Source: RUG12461 sp045657665
GTDB taxonomy: Bacteria > Bacillota > Clostridia > Lachnospirales > Lachnospiraceae
Length of the DNA stretch: 64,000 bases
Reading direction: 5' to 3'
Assembly: GCA_045657665.1 (NCBI GenBank)
Contig: JAZOTN010000033.1
Span: forward strand, 85,917 to 149,916
Within the stretch, counting starts at the first letter, position 1; each line of letters opens with the position of its first letter. The notes below the pieces were generated by a model, which ran no database searches, had not been told where the DNA came from, and saw only the letters and a list, made by a program, of their open reading frames with translations. Shown one piece after another: positions 53,454 through 62,458 of the stretch. The position numbers were made by a program, and so were the translations under genes.

Positions 53454-55112
53454 TTGAGATCGATTCGGGTAAGACTTCTCACAATTTTATCTCTTGCCAT
53501 TTTCGGAACGTTCGTATTGCTCACCGTTATCGGTGTGTATGAGATCACGGAGGTGATCAAACGGGATGCGAAGGAAACACTGAACGGACTTGCGGCGAAC
53601 AAGGCGGATCAGCTCGGACTTCATTTTGCCGAGATCGAGAGAGCGGTGGACAACTTAAGTACCTATATCGAGGAAACGGCGGAGCCTGAGAGACTGGCGA
53701 CCGCGCCGCTTACCATGAACCTTTACATGAACGATGTGCGCGAACGCTGTGAAACCGCTGCAATCCTTTCAGGCGCCGAAACCGTCTATTTTCGTATGGA
53801 TCCGGAAGTCTACGGCGGGAGAGCCGGTGTTTTCCTGAGCGGGAACGGGCAGGGAAACTATATCAATATGACGCCGACGGATCTTCTGGCATACAACCAG
53901 GATGACAGGGAACATGTCGGCTGGTATTACGAGACGGTGGATCACGGCACTGCTCTCTGGATGGATCCCTACGTTAACCGCAACATCAATATCTATATGA
54001 TCTCCTATGTCATGCCTGTATATGCGCAGGGAGAGTTCCTCGGTGTCGTCGGAATGGACATCAACATGGAAACGATCATTGAAGCACTCGATGATGTCGA
54101 TTATGCCGACGGCTTCGGGTTCCTCGTGAGCGAGAACAGGACGCTCATTTACCATCCGGATTTTCCGGAGGGTTTAAACAGCCTGGAATCGGATGAAGAG
54201 CTTACGAGTCTTTTGAGGTTCCTGACACCGAACTGGGCGGCAACGACCGAAGTCGCTACTTATACCTGGGAGGGTGAGGAGCAGGAGCTTGCCGCGGAAA
54301 ATCTTGAGAACGGTATGATCCTTGGGATCTCCGCATCCGAGAAGGAGATCATGGCGCCGAGAACCAAAATGCTGGAGAAAGTGCTGATCGTTTTTCTGAT
54401 CATTCTCGGTGTGGTATTCCTGGTCGCCTGGAGGATCATGGAGAGGATCGTAAGACCGATCCTCCACCTTACGGATGCTGCCGCTCGGATCTCGAAGGGA
54501 GAACTGAATACCCCGATTGATTACCATGCGGAAGATGAGATCGGAAAGCTTGCGGACAGTATTCGCAAGATGTCCAGGGAACTGCAGGAGTATATCGGGT
54601 TCATCCATGCACAGGCCTATACCGATGCCATGACAGGCATCGGGAACAAGGCGGCTTACATGGATCAGATGCAGCTTCTTGACCGGAAGATCCATGAGGG
54701 ACTTGCACGGTTTGCCATAGCCGTATTTGACATCAACGGATTAAAACGCGTCAATGATGAGCTCGGTCATGAGTTTGGTGATCTGCTGATCCAGGATGCG
54801 GCAGCCGTTCTGAAAAAGGTATATGGTGCAGAAGTCGTTTACCGCATCGGAGGAGATGAGTTTGTCGCCGTGCTGGATGATCATTCTCTGAAGGAGATGC
54901 AGCAGTATCGCACGAAGTTCCAGGAAGAACTGCTTTACTTCAATCAGGATGAGCATCCATATAAGGTCAAGCTTGCAGTATCGAACGGGTACGCCGTTTT
55001 CCACGAAGGAGAGGATACGGAATACAAGGAAGTTTTCCAGCGTGCCGACGAATCGATGTATCAGGATAAAGAGCGCTATTACCGGGGGCGGAATGACCGG
55101 AGAAAGCGATAA
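53454..55112 (+). CDS. Cache-HAMP-GGDEF diguanylate cyclase
   Basis: 552 residues from TTG 53454, supported by GGAGGA at 53443-53448. TM at about 8-28, dCache sensor (about 35-300; WYYETVDHGTALWMDPYVN, YVMPVYAQGEFLGVVGMD), TM at about 305-325, HAMP (about 327-380; RPILHLTDAAARISKGEL), then GGDEF (about 390-550) with DAMTGIGNKAAY, FDINGLKRVNDELGHEFGD and GGDEF at 466-470. All catalytic residues are present. It is the complete cyclase of the operon and senses an outside ligand, possibly an amine or amino acid as in many dCache domains (family knowledge only). Confidence 0.92.
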   Translation: MRSIRVRLLTILSLAIFGTFVLLTVIGVYEITEVIKRDAKETLNGLAANKADQLGLHFAEIERAVDNLSTYIEETAEPERLATAPLTMNLYMNDVRERCETAAILSGAETVYFRMDPEVYGGRAGVFLSGNGQGNYINMTPTDLLAYNQDDREHVGWYYETVDHGTALWMDPYVNRNINIYMISYVMPVYAQGEFLGVVGMDINMETIIEALDDVDYADGFGFLVSENRTLIYHPDFPEGLNSLESDEELTSLLRFLTPNWAATTEVATYTWEGEEQELAAENLENGMILGISASEKEIMAPRTKMLEKVLIVFLIILGVVFLVAWRIMERIVRPILHLTDAAARISKGELNTPIDYHAEDEIGKLADSIRKMSRELQEYIGFIHAQAYTDAMTGIGNKAAYMDQMQLLDRKIHEGLARFAIAVFDINGLKRVNDELGHEFGDLLIQDAAAVLKKVYGAEVVYRIGGDEFVAVLDDHSLKEMQQYRTKFQEELLYFNQDEHPYKVKLAVSNGYAVFHEGEDTEYKEVFQRADESMYQDKERYYRGRNDRRKR

Positions 55113-55132
55113 GTAACAGGAAGGTTATTGAG

Positions 55133-57493
55133 ATGGGAGAAAAGAGACGAAAACGGATCGATCCCGAGGTTCTGGCGAGAACCTACCAGTCATCGGCAAA
55201 TATCTCTCTGGTCGTATCCGCGGTCATAGCCGCGATTGAGGTTGTGATGCTGATGGTGTCCGTGCTGGACAAGCCGCTTTATGAAGAGCACCTCTGGACC
55301 TATCGCATCTACTATCTCGTGCTGCTGACGATGGCGCTGGTTTATATTGCCCTGACGCTTTATGTCAAAAAGGATTTTTCAAAACGCTACCGGATCTTAA
55401 ACTTCGCGAACCCGATCTGCGGCGCGTTCCTTCTTCTCTGGTCGTTCGGCATTACGACCAATGACGCGGTAGTACGCGGGGTCGTGGATCCCACTGCTTA
55501 CATGACTTTTTCGATCACGCTGCCGCTTTGCTATTACATGCTTCCGATTGTGTATATGGTGATCGCGGTTACCGGTGATCTGATGATGGTATCGCTGACA
55601 CTGCGTATGTCCGATACAGTGGCGACACTTCCCAATCTGGTGATCTTTTTCGCATTCCAGCTGGTGCTCGGGATCAGTCTTCTCTATATCAAAAAGGGAC
55701 TCACGGAACAGATCATCCGTACCGAGCAGCAAAAAGAGGAGATTGAAGATCTCTCCAGAGCGCAGGGGCGATTTTTCTCATCGATAGGACATGAGATCCG
55801 GACGCCGATCAATGCGATCATCGGCCTCGATGAAATGATCATCCGGCGCAACATTTCCAAAGAGGTAAATGAGGATGCCGAGAACATCCTTTCCGCAGGC
55901 GTATTGCTTTTGCATCTCATCAACGATCTTCTTGATATGTCAAAGATCAGATCCGGTGTGCTGAAGCTGGCCGACATTCCTTATATCACGGTGGATATGT
56001 TTGCTGAGATCTGGGGAATGTTTTCCGTACGGACCAAGCAGAAAGGACTGGATCTTTTTGTGGATCTGTCGCCTGAGATCCCGACCCGTCTTTCCGGAGA
56101 TGAGATCAGGATCAAGCAGATCCTGATCAATCTTCTCAATAACGCGGTTAAGTATACGAGGAAGGGATCCGTGTCATTAAAGGTTTCCTGTGAGACAGAT
56201 AAGGATAAGGTGGCGAGGATCCGGTTTGAGGTGTCCGATACCGGAATGGGGATCAAGAAGGAGAACCTGCAGTACCTATTTATGCCGTATCAGACGGAAG
56301 ACGCGAACGAATCGAAGTATGTCGAGGGAACCGGTCTCGGACTCACTATTGTGAAGCAGCTTGTGGATATGATGGCAGGAACTGTCGGCGTGGAATCCGT
56401 ACAGGGCGAAGGAAGCACGTTTACCGTTGTGATCCCGCAGCGGATCGTGGACGGTGCGCCGATCGGCGAGGTGGATGTGAGCAGAGAGAAGAACCGCCTT
56501 GCTATTTACCAGAGCCGTCTTTATGCGCCGGATGCCAGGATTCTGATCGTGGACGATACACCGGCGAACCTTTTGGTGTCAAAGCGGCTTCTTGAGGAAA
56601 CACGCATTCAGGTGGAAACTGTCGGAAGCGGAGCGGAGGCATTGAAAGCCACCAGGGAAAAGTATTATCATGTGATCATGCTGGATCATTTCATGCCGGA
56701 AATGGACGGCATCGAGTGTCTCCACGCGATCCAGAAGCAGGACGAAGGGAAATGCAGAAATTCAAAATTTATCATGCTTACCGCCAATGCTTCACCGGAA
56801 AGCGAAACGCAGTACAAGAAGGAGGGATTTGACGGCTTCCTTGCAAAACCTGGTACCGCAAGGACTATGGAGGAGGAGGTCAGAAAGCTCCTTCCGGCTG
56901 ATCTTATCAAGGAACGGCCGATCGAAGAGAAACGAAGGACCGAAAGACACCGGGATGAAAGTGATTATGAGAATGAGGAAGAGGTGAAGGATGACCTTGC
57001 CGATGCGCTGATCCGCATTTTTATCTCTTCTGTGGAAGAAACAACGGAGAAGCTGGATCGTTTTCAGAAGGAAGGCGATGTCAAGAACTATACGGTACAG
57101 GTGCATTCGCTGAAGAGCACGGCCAGACTGGTAAAAGAGGAGACACTTTCGGACATGGCCGAAGAACTGGAAATGGCCGGGAAACGCGGCGATATGGAGT
57201 GGATCAGAGAGCATCATCAGGCTCTGATCGACGAATACCGCGAATGTGAGAAACGGCTTGCTTCCAAGGCCTCTCCGAAAAAGCACATGACGGAGACACT
57301 CCTTCGGGACGCATATCTTACCATGATGGAAGCAGCCTATGGAGAGGATCTGCCGGGAGTAAAAGATGTGCTTGACTCCCTTAAAGAATATGATCTGACA
57401 GAGGAAGATACCGAGGCTTTGCAGAGGATGAGAGAAGCTCTGGAAGTCAAGGATTACGGAACCATTGTCGAGACTTCAAGAAAGATGTTGTAA
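55133..57493 (+). CDS. Hybrid histidine kinase: TM-HisKA-HATPase-REC-Hpt
   Basis: 786 residues. Five or six TM helices (about 20-195), HisKA with SIGHEIRTPINAI (His220), LLNNAVKYT, GTGLGLTIVKQL, receiver with IVDDTPANL and MLDHFMPEMDG (Asp518), Hpt with VHSLKSTAR (His658). About 70 more residues follow; they align with the end of the 10315 kinase (both end in a VETSRKML / GETARKAL pattern). No Cache domain, so the signal probably comes through the membrane part or from a partner in the operon. The Hpt should pass phosphate to a free receiver, most likely the product of the next gene 16 bases away. Confidence 0.93.
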   Translation: MGEKRRKRIDPEVLARTYQSSANISLVVSAVIAAIEVVMLMVSVLDKPLYEEHLWTYRIYYLVLLTMALVYIALTLYVKKDFSKRYRILNFANPICGAFLLLWSFGITTNDAVVRGVVDPTAYMTFSITLPLCYYMLPIVYMVIAVTGDLMMVSLTLRMSDTVATLPNLVIFFAFQLVLGISLLYIKKGLTEQIIRTEQQKEEIEDLSRAQGRFFSSIGHEIRTPINAIIGLDEMIIRRNISKEVNEDAENILSAGVLLLHLINDLLDMSKIRSGVLKLADIPYITVDMFAEIWGMFSVRTKQKGLDLFVDLSPEIPTRLSGDEIRIKQILINLLNNAVKYTRKGSVSLKVSCETDKDKVARIRFEVSDTGMGIKKENLQYLFMPYQTEDANESKYVEGTGLGLTIVKQLVDMMAGTVGVESVQGEGSTFTVVIPQRIVDGAPIGEVDVSREKNRLAIYQSRLYAPDARILIVDDTPANLLVSKRLLEETRIQVETVGSGAEALKATREKYYHVIMLDHFMPEMDGIECLHAIQKQDEGKCRNSKFIMLTANASPESETQYKKEGFDGFLAKPGTARTMEEEVRKLLPADLIKERPIEEKRRTERHRDESDYENEEEVKDDLADALIRIFISSVEETTEKLDRFQKEGDVKNYTVQVHSLKSTARLVKEETLSDMAEELEMAGKRGDMEWIREHHQALIDEYRECEKRLASKASPKKHMTETLLRDAYLTMMEAAYGEDLPGVKDVLDSLKEYDLTEEDTEALQRMREALEVKDYGTIVETSRKML

Positions 57494-57509
57494 GACGGAG
57501 AATCAGGAT

Positions 57510-58661
57510 ATGGATGAGTTCAAAGATTTTAACGATCTCAAGGATCTTATGAATTTCAGCGAGTTCAACGACTTCAATGATTTCAGGGATCTGAACCAGC
57601 TGAAAGAAAAACCGGGGAAAAAAAAGAAAGCATGGGTGCGGGTGGTCATCGCCAGTGAAAAGGAATCCTATTTTGTCATGGGACTCAAGAAAAAGCTGGA
57701 AGAGATCGGAGCCGACGGGATCCATGTAGGACTGGATCTCTCGGCCATCCGTTCGGTATACGATATGAATGCCCCCATTATCTATTATCTGGGGAATGAG
57801 CTTTATTCAAACCGGGGCAAGCGTTTTGCGGAAGGTATCCGATCAATCCTTCTTGATGACGGGAGGCCTGTTATTCTGGTCGGAGAAAAACCGGAGTTTC
57901 AAAAGGCGGCGGAATTCATCCCGAAAAGCTCCATCATCCGGTGGTTCCCAAGACCTGTGAAAATGGAGGAGCTGCTGAAGACAGTGGAGGGATGTGCGAA
58001 AGGGTTTCTCAAGGTGCCGCCGCGCCACCGTGTTCTGATCATTGATGACGACAATACGTTCCTTCGTATGATGCAGGAATCCCTGAAGCCTCTTTATGAT
58101 GTCACGATCAAGGATACCGGCATGAGGGCGATCCGGTGGCTTGTGGACCACAAAGTGGATCTGATCCTTCTTGATTACGAGATGCCGGTTGCGGACGGAT
58201 CCAAGCTCTTTTCCATGATCAAGAGTGATGAAAGCATGAAGGATATACCGATCATTTTCCTCACCGGAAAGCATAACCGTGACGATGTCCTTAAAGTTCT
58301 TGACCTGATGCCGGAGGATTACATTCTCAAGTCCGTTGACCGGACGGTTTTGATCGATAAGATGGAAAATGTTTTTCTCCGGAAGCGGCGCAAGGAGAAA
58401 ACAGACGACTTTGATCTGGAGATGGATGAAGATATGGATCTGGATCAGATGGTCGAACAGGCGATGAATCAGGGGATCGGACAGTCCTTGGAGCAGCCGG
58501 CGGGCAGTGAATCACAGGATCTGTTTTCCGCGCCAAGCGGTCCGTACCTTGGGCTTGGAGGCGGAAATGATTTTGACAAAGACTTTGACCTTGATTTTGA
58601 AATTGACGCGGATACACATTTCAATCTGGACGAGCTGAAGGACCTTTTAAATGATGAGTAG
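57510..58661 (+). CDS. Pseudoreceiver-receiver protein with acidic Asp/Phe-rich ends
   Basis: 383 residues from ATG 57510 (TCAGGA upstream); the frame is open further up but inside the kinase gene. Residues 1-33 are built of Asp, Phe, Asn and Leu (DFNDFRDLNQL). A first receiver-like domain (about 45-165) lacks the acceptor Asp. A normal receiver follows (about 170-295; IIDDDNTFLRM, LLDYEMPVADG with Asp222, LKSVDR). The C-terminal 85 residues are acidic and end again in an Asp/Phe/Leu pattern (DKDFDLDFEIDAD, LDELKDLLNDE). No DNA-binding or enzyme output. It overlaps the phosphatase gene, so it may control that phosphatase by contact. Confidence 0.87.
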   Translation: MDEFKDFNDLKDLMNFSEFNDFNDFRDLNQLKEKPGKKKKAWVRVVIASEKESYFVMGLKKKLEEIGADGIHVGLDLSAIRSVYDMNAPIIYYLGNELYSNRGKRFAEGIRSILLDDGRPVILVGEKPEFQKAAEFIPKSSIIRWFPRPVKMEELLKTVEGCAKGFLKVPPRHRVLIIDDDNTFLRMMQESLKPLYDVTIKDTGMRAIRWLVDHKVDLILLDYEMPVADGSKLFSMIKSDESMKDIPIIFLTGKHNRDDVLKVLDLMPEDYILKSVDRTVLIDKMENVFLRKRRKEKTDDFDLEMDEDMDLDQMVEQAMNQGIGQSLEQPAGSESQDLFSAPSGPYLGLGGGNDFDKDFDLDFEIDADTHFNLDELKDLLNDE

Positions 58662-60543
58662 AGGAGGGGAGACACAGAACCGTCCCCTGTCTCCGAAGAA
58701 AAAGAAAATATCATTTGTGATCACGCTATGGCTGATCCTCATCATCCTGGCAACCGGAACCGTGGCACTGATTCTGACGGGCGTTGCACTAAACAGACGT
58801 GCAAAGGAGAAAAGCTTTAAGATGGTCCGTCAGCATGTTGAGGATGCCAGCAGCGATATTGATGAGCTGGCGGATGAGTCGATCCTCAAATATGTCAAGG
58901 ATTTCATAGGTAGTGATTACATCCAGTCCGCCGACATTGAGGATCCGGAAGCCCTTTCGGAGGCGCTGCATGATCACTACGAGAAAAAAGGGATCGAAAT
59001 CAATGTTGTCAATTCGGACGGGATCATCATAGCGTCCTCGAATCCGGATTACATCGGCTATGATATGCATGACGGGGAGCAGTCCTCGCAGTTTCTGGTG
59101 CTTCTTGACGGCGATCAGGATGAATACATCCAGGATATCGGACCGGTGTCATATAATGATTCGGTGAGTATGAAGTATGCCGGAATTCGCTTTCCGGACG
59201 GAAGCGGTTTCCTTGAGGTCGGAATGTCAGAGGACAATTATTATGAAACGATCTGGTCTCAGGCGCGGTATGTAGCGACAAACCGCCGTATTGATGAGAG
59301 CGGATATCTTCTCATCTGTTCGAGTGATTTTTTGATTCTCGACAGCTATCACAACGAGTACACGGATAAAAGCATGGAGGACGCGGGGATTACGATCGAC
59401 CCCGACAAAGACTATTCTTTTGTGGAAGAAGAATGCGATGTGTTCGGGATTCCGTCCTATGTCGTCATCAATGAGGTGGAGGGCCTTTATATCGTTGGGG
59501 TTTTCCCGATCAGTGAAGCAGCTTCCAATGTGGTAATCCTGATGAAATTGTCAGTGTTTCTGCAGGCGATCATTTTCGGACTGCTGTTTGTCTCCCTTCG
59601 GATTCTCATCAAAAGAGTTATCGTTTACAAAATGAAAAGAGTCAACAACTCTCTTGCCGAGATCACATCAGGAAACCTGGAAGAGAAGGTTGATGTTCGC
59701 GACACGCTGGAGTTTGACGTTTTATCCACGGACATTAATATGACCGTGGACAGACTGAAAGACTATATCGCGGAGGCTGCGGCACGGATCGATGAGGATC
59801 TTATCGTGGCAAAGACGATCCAGAGTTCCGCTTTGCCGGGTGTATTTCCGCCCTTCCCGGAGCACCGGGAGTTCGAACTGTTCGCAAGCATGGAGGCGGC
59901 GAAAGAGGTAGGCGGCGATTTCTATGATTTTTATATGCTGGGAAGTGATACTCTTGCCTTTTTGATCGCGGATGTATCAGGGAAGAGTATTCCCGGAGCC
60001 ATGTTTATGATGCGCGCAAAAAGTGTGATCAAGGATCTGGCGGAGAGAGGTCTTTCGCCGGCGGAAGCGTTTACGGCAGCAAATACTGCGCTTCTGGACG
60101 GGAATAAGGCGGAGATGTTTGTCACGGCATGGATGGGATATCTTGAGCTTAAAACCGGGACGGTGTATGCGGTGAATGCCGGACACAATCCCCCGGTACT
60201 GATTCGCGGCGGCCATGCGAGGAGAGTCATCATAAAGTCGGAGATGATGCTTGCCGGGGCGGAGGGGAGCACCTATCAAACACAGGAGCTGAAGCTCCGA
60301 AAAGGGGACATCCTGTACCTTTATACCGACGGCGTCACGGAGGCGATGGATCCGGATAAGGAACAGTATGGTGAGAAGCGCCTGCTGGAGCTGCTGACCT
60401 TCGGAGAGAATTATCCAAAGCCTTCGGGAGAGAACGGCATCGCGGGCGCGGTCTGTGAAATGGTTATGACAGATGTCAGGGAATTTGCAAAGGGAGCGGA
60501 GCAGTCGGATGATATCACGATGCTTTGTCTGAGGTATAAGTAG
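58651..60543 (+). CDS. Cache-HAMP-SpoIIE (PP2C-type) serine phosphatase (second copy)
   Basis: 630 residues if started at ATG 58651, inside the end of the previous gene; ATG 58654 is an alternative. Codons 6-15 come from a dispersed palindromic repeat (58666-58694) and precede the first TM (about 22-48). Cache-like sensor (about 55-285; GYDMHDGEQSS as in the 2134 protein), TM, HAMP, then SpoIIE domain (about 395-630) with GGDFYDFY, IADVSGKSIPGAMFM, LYTDGVTEAMD and QSDDITML intact. Serine phosphatase for a STAS-type partner; none is encoded in this operon, the nearest two being the STAS-pseudokinases at 7430 and 22624. Last gene of the signalling run. Confidence 0.92.
   Translation: MMSRGGETQNRPLSPKKKKISFVITLWLILIILATGTVALILTGVALNRRAKEKSFKMVRQHVEDASSDIDELADESILKYVKDFIGSDYIQSADIEDPEALSEALHDHYEKKGIEINVVNSDGIIIASSNPDYIGYDMHDGEQSSQFLVLLDGDQDEYIQDIGPVSYNDSVSMKYAGIRFPDGSGFLEVGMSEDNYYETIWSQARYVATNRRIDESGYLLICSSDFLILDSYHNEYTDKSMEDAGITIDPDKDYSFVEEECDVFGIPSYVVINEVEGLYIVGVFPISEAASNVVILMKLSVFLQAIIFGLLFVSLRILIKRVIVYKMKRVNNSLAEITSGNLEEKVDVRDTLEFDVLSTDINMTVDRLKDYIAEAAARIDEDLIVAKTIQSSALPGVFPPFPEHREFELFASMEAAKEVGGDFYDFYMLGSDTLAFLIADVSGKSIPGAMFMMRAKSVIKDLAERGLSPAEAFTAANTALLDGNKAEMFVTAWMGYLELKTGTVYAVNAGHNPPVLIRGGHARRVIIKSEMMLAGAEGSTYQTQELKLRKGDILYLYTDGVTEAMDPDKEQYGEKRLLELLTFGENYPKPSGENGIAGAVCEMVMTDVREFAKGAEQSDDITMLCLRYK
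58666..58694 (-). repeat. Dispersed palindromic repeat, copy 8, inside a coding start
   Basis: GGGGAGACACAGAACC then GTCCCCTGTCTCC. It lies in frame just after the phosphatase start codon and is translated as GETQNRPLSP. Confidence 0.9.
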
Positions 60544-60548
60544 GGGAC

Positions 60549-60578
60549 GGGGAGACACAGAACCATCCCCTGTCTCCC
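60549..60578 (-). repeat. Dispersed palindromic repeat, copy 9
   Basis: GGGGAGACACAGAACC then ATCCCCTGTCTCCC, six bases after the phosphatase stop, followed by a further partial AGAACCGTC (60579-60587). So the same phosphatase gene has a copy at each end. Confidence 0.85.
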
Positions 60579-60603
60579 AGAACCGTCTGGAGTTTAAAGA
60601 AAT

Positions 60604-61440
60604 ATGAGCAAGACATTTTCTGGAATATCATCATATCTGATGATCGTGGCAGGGGCGCTGATCGCAAGCTTCTCTGTTATCTGTATTCTGATCCCTAATG
60701 GGGCGATCGATTACGGAACAGCCGGTATTGCGATCATCATCAGCCAGATGAGCGGCTGGGATCTGTCGTTATGCGTGATCCTGATCTTTTTGCCTTTCTG
60801 GATCATCGGGATCAAGGTGCTCGGAAAACGCTTCGGAATAAAGTCACTGATTGGAACCGTAAGCTACACGATCGGACTTGCTGTTTTTGAAAAGGTACCG
60901 TTTGAACTCAATACGGAGCATTTTCTGGCTGTGGCGTTCGGCGGCGCGATCCTCGGCGCGGGACTTGCGTTGATCCTGCGATTCGGCGGCTGTATTGACG
61001 GATCGGAAATCTTTGCGAATATCGTTGTGAAAAAAATCTCGGAAAAGACCGGACGAAATTACCGCATGACATCGATCCTGCTGACATTCAATGCGGGCGT
61101 TTACCTTGCAGCATTTTTGCTGATCAACGAAAGTGCTGCGTTGATGAGTCTCCTGGTATTTGTGGTTTCAACAGCTGTGATCACAAGTCTGACAGATCAT
61201 TTTGAGGCCATAAAGCAGGTAACCATTATCAGCAAAAATCCGGGCACGATCATGACCGAGATTAAAAACGATCTGAACAAAACCTGTACTATTATGGATT
61301 CATACGGGATGATCGCAGGTGAAAACAAAACGCTGATATGCTACATCAATTATTTTGAACTTCAGAAGATGAAGGAAATCCTGTCTAGGAATAAAGGCGC
61401 ATTCTGCACGGTCACGACAATCGACGAGATCATAAAATAA
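60604..61440 (+). CDS. YitT family membrane protein (DUF161 plus DUF2179)
   Basis: 278 residues. Five or six TM helices (1-195) with IPNGAIDYGTAGIAIIIS and FGGCIDGSEIFANIVVKK, the duplicated DUF161 text, and a cytoplasmic DUF2179 domain (about 205-278) ending CTVTTIDEIIK. Transport or sensing function is unknown. The sequence IPNGAIDYGTAGIA replaces the more common Gly-rich form. It follows repeat copy 9; whether it belongs to the signalling operon is unclear. A CCGGCAG/CTGCCGG hairpin is found at 61442-61485. Confidence 0.88.
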   Translation: MSKTFSGISSYLMIVAGALIASFSVICILIPNGAIDYGTAGIAIIISQMSGWDLSLCVILIFLPFWIIGIKVLGKRFGIKSLIGTVSYTIGLAVFEKVPFELNTEHFLAVAFGGAILGAGLALILRFGGCIDGSEIFANIVVKKISEKTGRNYRMTSILLTFNAGVYLAAFLLINESAALMSLLVFVVSTAVITSLTDHFEAIKQVTIISKNPGTIMTEIKNDLNKTCTIMDSYGMIAGENKTLICYINYFELQKMKEILSRNKGAFCTVTTIDEIIK

Positions 61441-61519
61441 TGCCGGCAGCCGCGCGATCTATGCTTTTTCGCGATTCTGACTGCCGGATTACAGAAGTAA
61501 AGAACCTCGGCATATAAAA

Positions 61520-61560
61520 AAACAAAGGATAAGCATTATCTGCTTATCCCTTGTTTTTAT
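61520..61560. terminator. Bidirectional terminator between yitT-type gene and tRNA-Leu
   Basis: AAACAAAGGATAAGCA and TGCTTATCCCTTGTTT pair with one mismatch around TTATC, with A-runs before and T-runs after. Confidence 0.88.
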
Positions 61561-61563
61561 TCG

Positions 61564-61647
61564 TGCGGAAGATGGGACTTGAACCCACACGAGATTGCTC
61601 TCACAAGATCCTTAGTCTTGCTCGTCTGCCAATTCCGACACTTCCGC
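61564..61647 (-). tRNA. tRNA-Leu (AAG)
   Basis: On the minus strand: acceptor GCGGAAG/CTTCCGC, D arm GTCGGAATTGGCAGACG, anticodon loop CTAAGGA with AAG at 61613-61611, a long variable arm, and T arm GGGTTCAAGTCCC. CCA is not encoded. Confidence 0.94.
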
Positions 61648-61745
61648 CCACTGCTCTGCAGCTTTTACAGAATACCGCACGGCCGGCAAAAAGTCAAGGC
61701 TTTTTTCGCCGAACATTAATCAGTCTTTCCTTAGCCCCGTTTCCT

Positions 61746-62225
61746 TTATCCTTGCTGAATACCTGCCAGTTCCCTCTTTTTGCGAGAGAAGATCCACACC
61801 AGAAAACAGCCGAGAAAAACTCCGGAAGCATCGATGCAAACATCCCGGAGTTCACCGGATCTGCCGGAAACGAATTGCTGATGGATCTCATCACTGAGTG
61901 CATATAATGAACAGACAATCGTGCTGAGGACTAATTCTTTTCCGAGAAACGTTCTTCTTTCTTTTATCATCAGGGAGAAGAAGAGCCCGAGCAGCAGGTA
62001 TTCCGAGAAATGTGCACCCTTCCGTACCAGAAAAACAATGATCTCGTACACGTCTGCGGAGAATGATCTCCCAAACAGTTTCTCAAGAAAATCAACGAGG
62101 AGATCGCTTGATGCTTCGGATTCCCCGCTTGGCTGAGAGGAAAAGAAAAAGATGATTCCCATGATCAACAAAGTGATGAACAGATAGATATAAAACTTGA
62201 CGAAACTCTTTTTTTCCGACTCCAT
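61746..62225 (-). CDS. VanZ-like membrane protein
   Basis: 159 residues. Four TM helices; the signature RKGAHFSEYLLLG and SDEIHQQFVSGRSGELRDV, with DASG, is typical of the VanZ family. VanZ gives low-level teicoplanin resistance in one transposon, but most chromosomal members have no known role. The ribosome site is weak (GTAAGATG). Alone between two tRNA-Leu genes. Confidence 0.88.
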   Translation of the reverse strand: MESEKKSFVKFYIYLFITLLIMGIIFFFSSQPSGESEASSDLLVDFLEKLFGRSFSADVYEIIVFLVRKGAHFSEYLLLGLFFSLMIKERRTFLGKELVLSTIVCSLYALSDEIHQQFVSGRSGELRDVCIDASGVFLGCFLVWIFSRKKRELAGIQQG

Positions 62226-62338
62226 TTTTTCATCTTACCATAACTGATAGCTACCGAAAAGTTTATCTTGACTTCAAACAGAAAACACGGTAATATTGAC
62301 GTTGCGAGCGAAAATGATGGTTCGCTCGCGCACAATAC

Positions 62339-62422
62339 GCAGGAGTGGCGGAATTGGCAGACGCGCAGGCTTCAGGTGCCTGTGGTCGCAAGATCGTGTG
62401 GGTTCAAGTCCCATCTCCTGCA
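62339..62422 (+). tRNA. tRNA-Leu (CAG)
   Basis: Acceptor GCAGGAG/CTCCTGC, anticodon stem CAGGC/GCCTG with loop TTCAGGT (CAG at 62373-62375), long variable arm, T arm GGGTTCAAGTCCC. CCA is not encoded. Its 3' 14 bases occur again at 62555-62568. Confidence 0.95.
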
Positions 62423-62423
62423 T

Positions 62424-62457
62424 AAAATACCCCGAGCCAAAAGGCCCGGGGTATTTT
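62424..62457 (+). terminator. Terminator of tRNA-Leu(CAG)
   Basis: AAAATACCCCG pairs with CGGGGTATTTT, with an inner GCC-AAAA-GGC; the T-rich right arm gives the release tract. Confidence 0.88.
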
Positions 62458-62458
62458 C

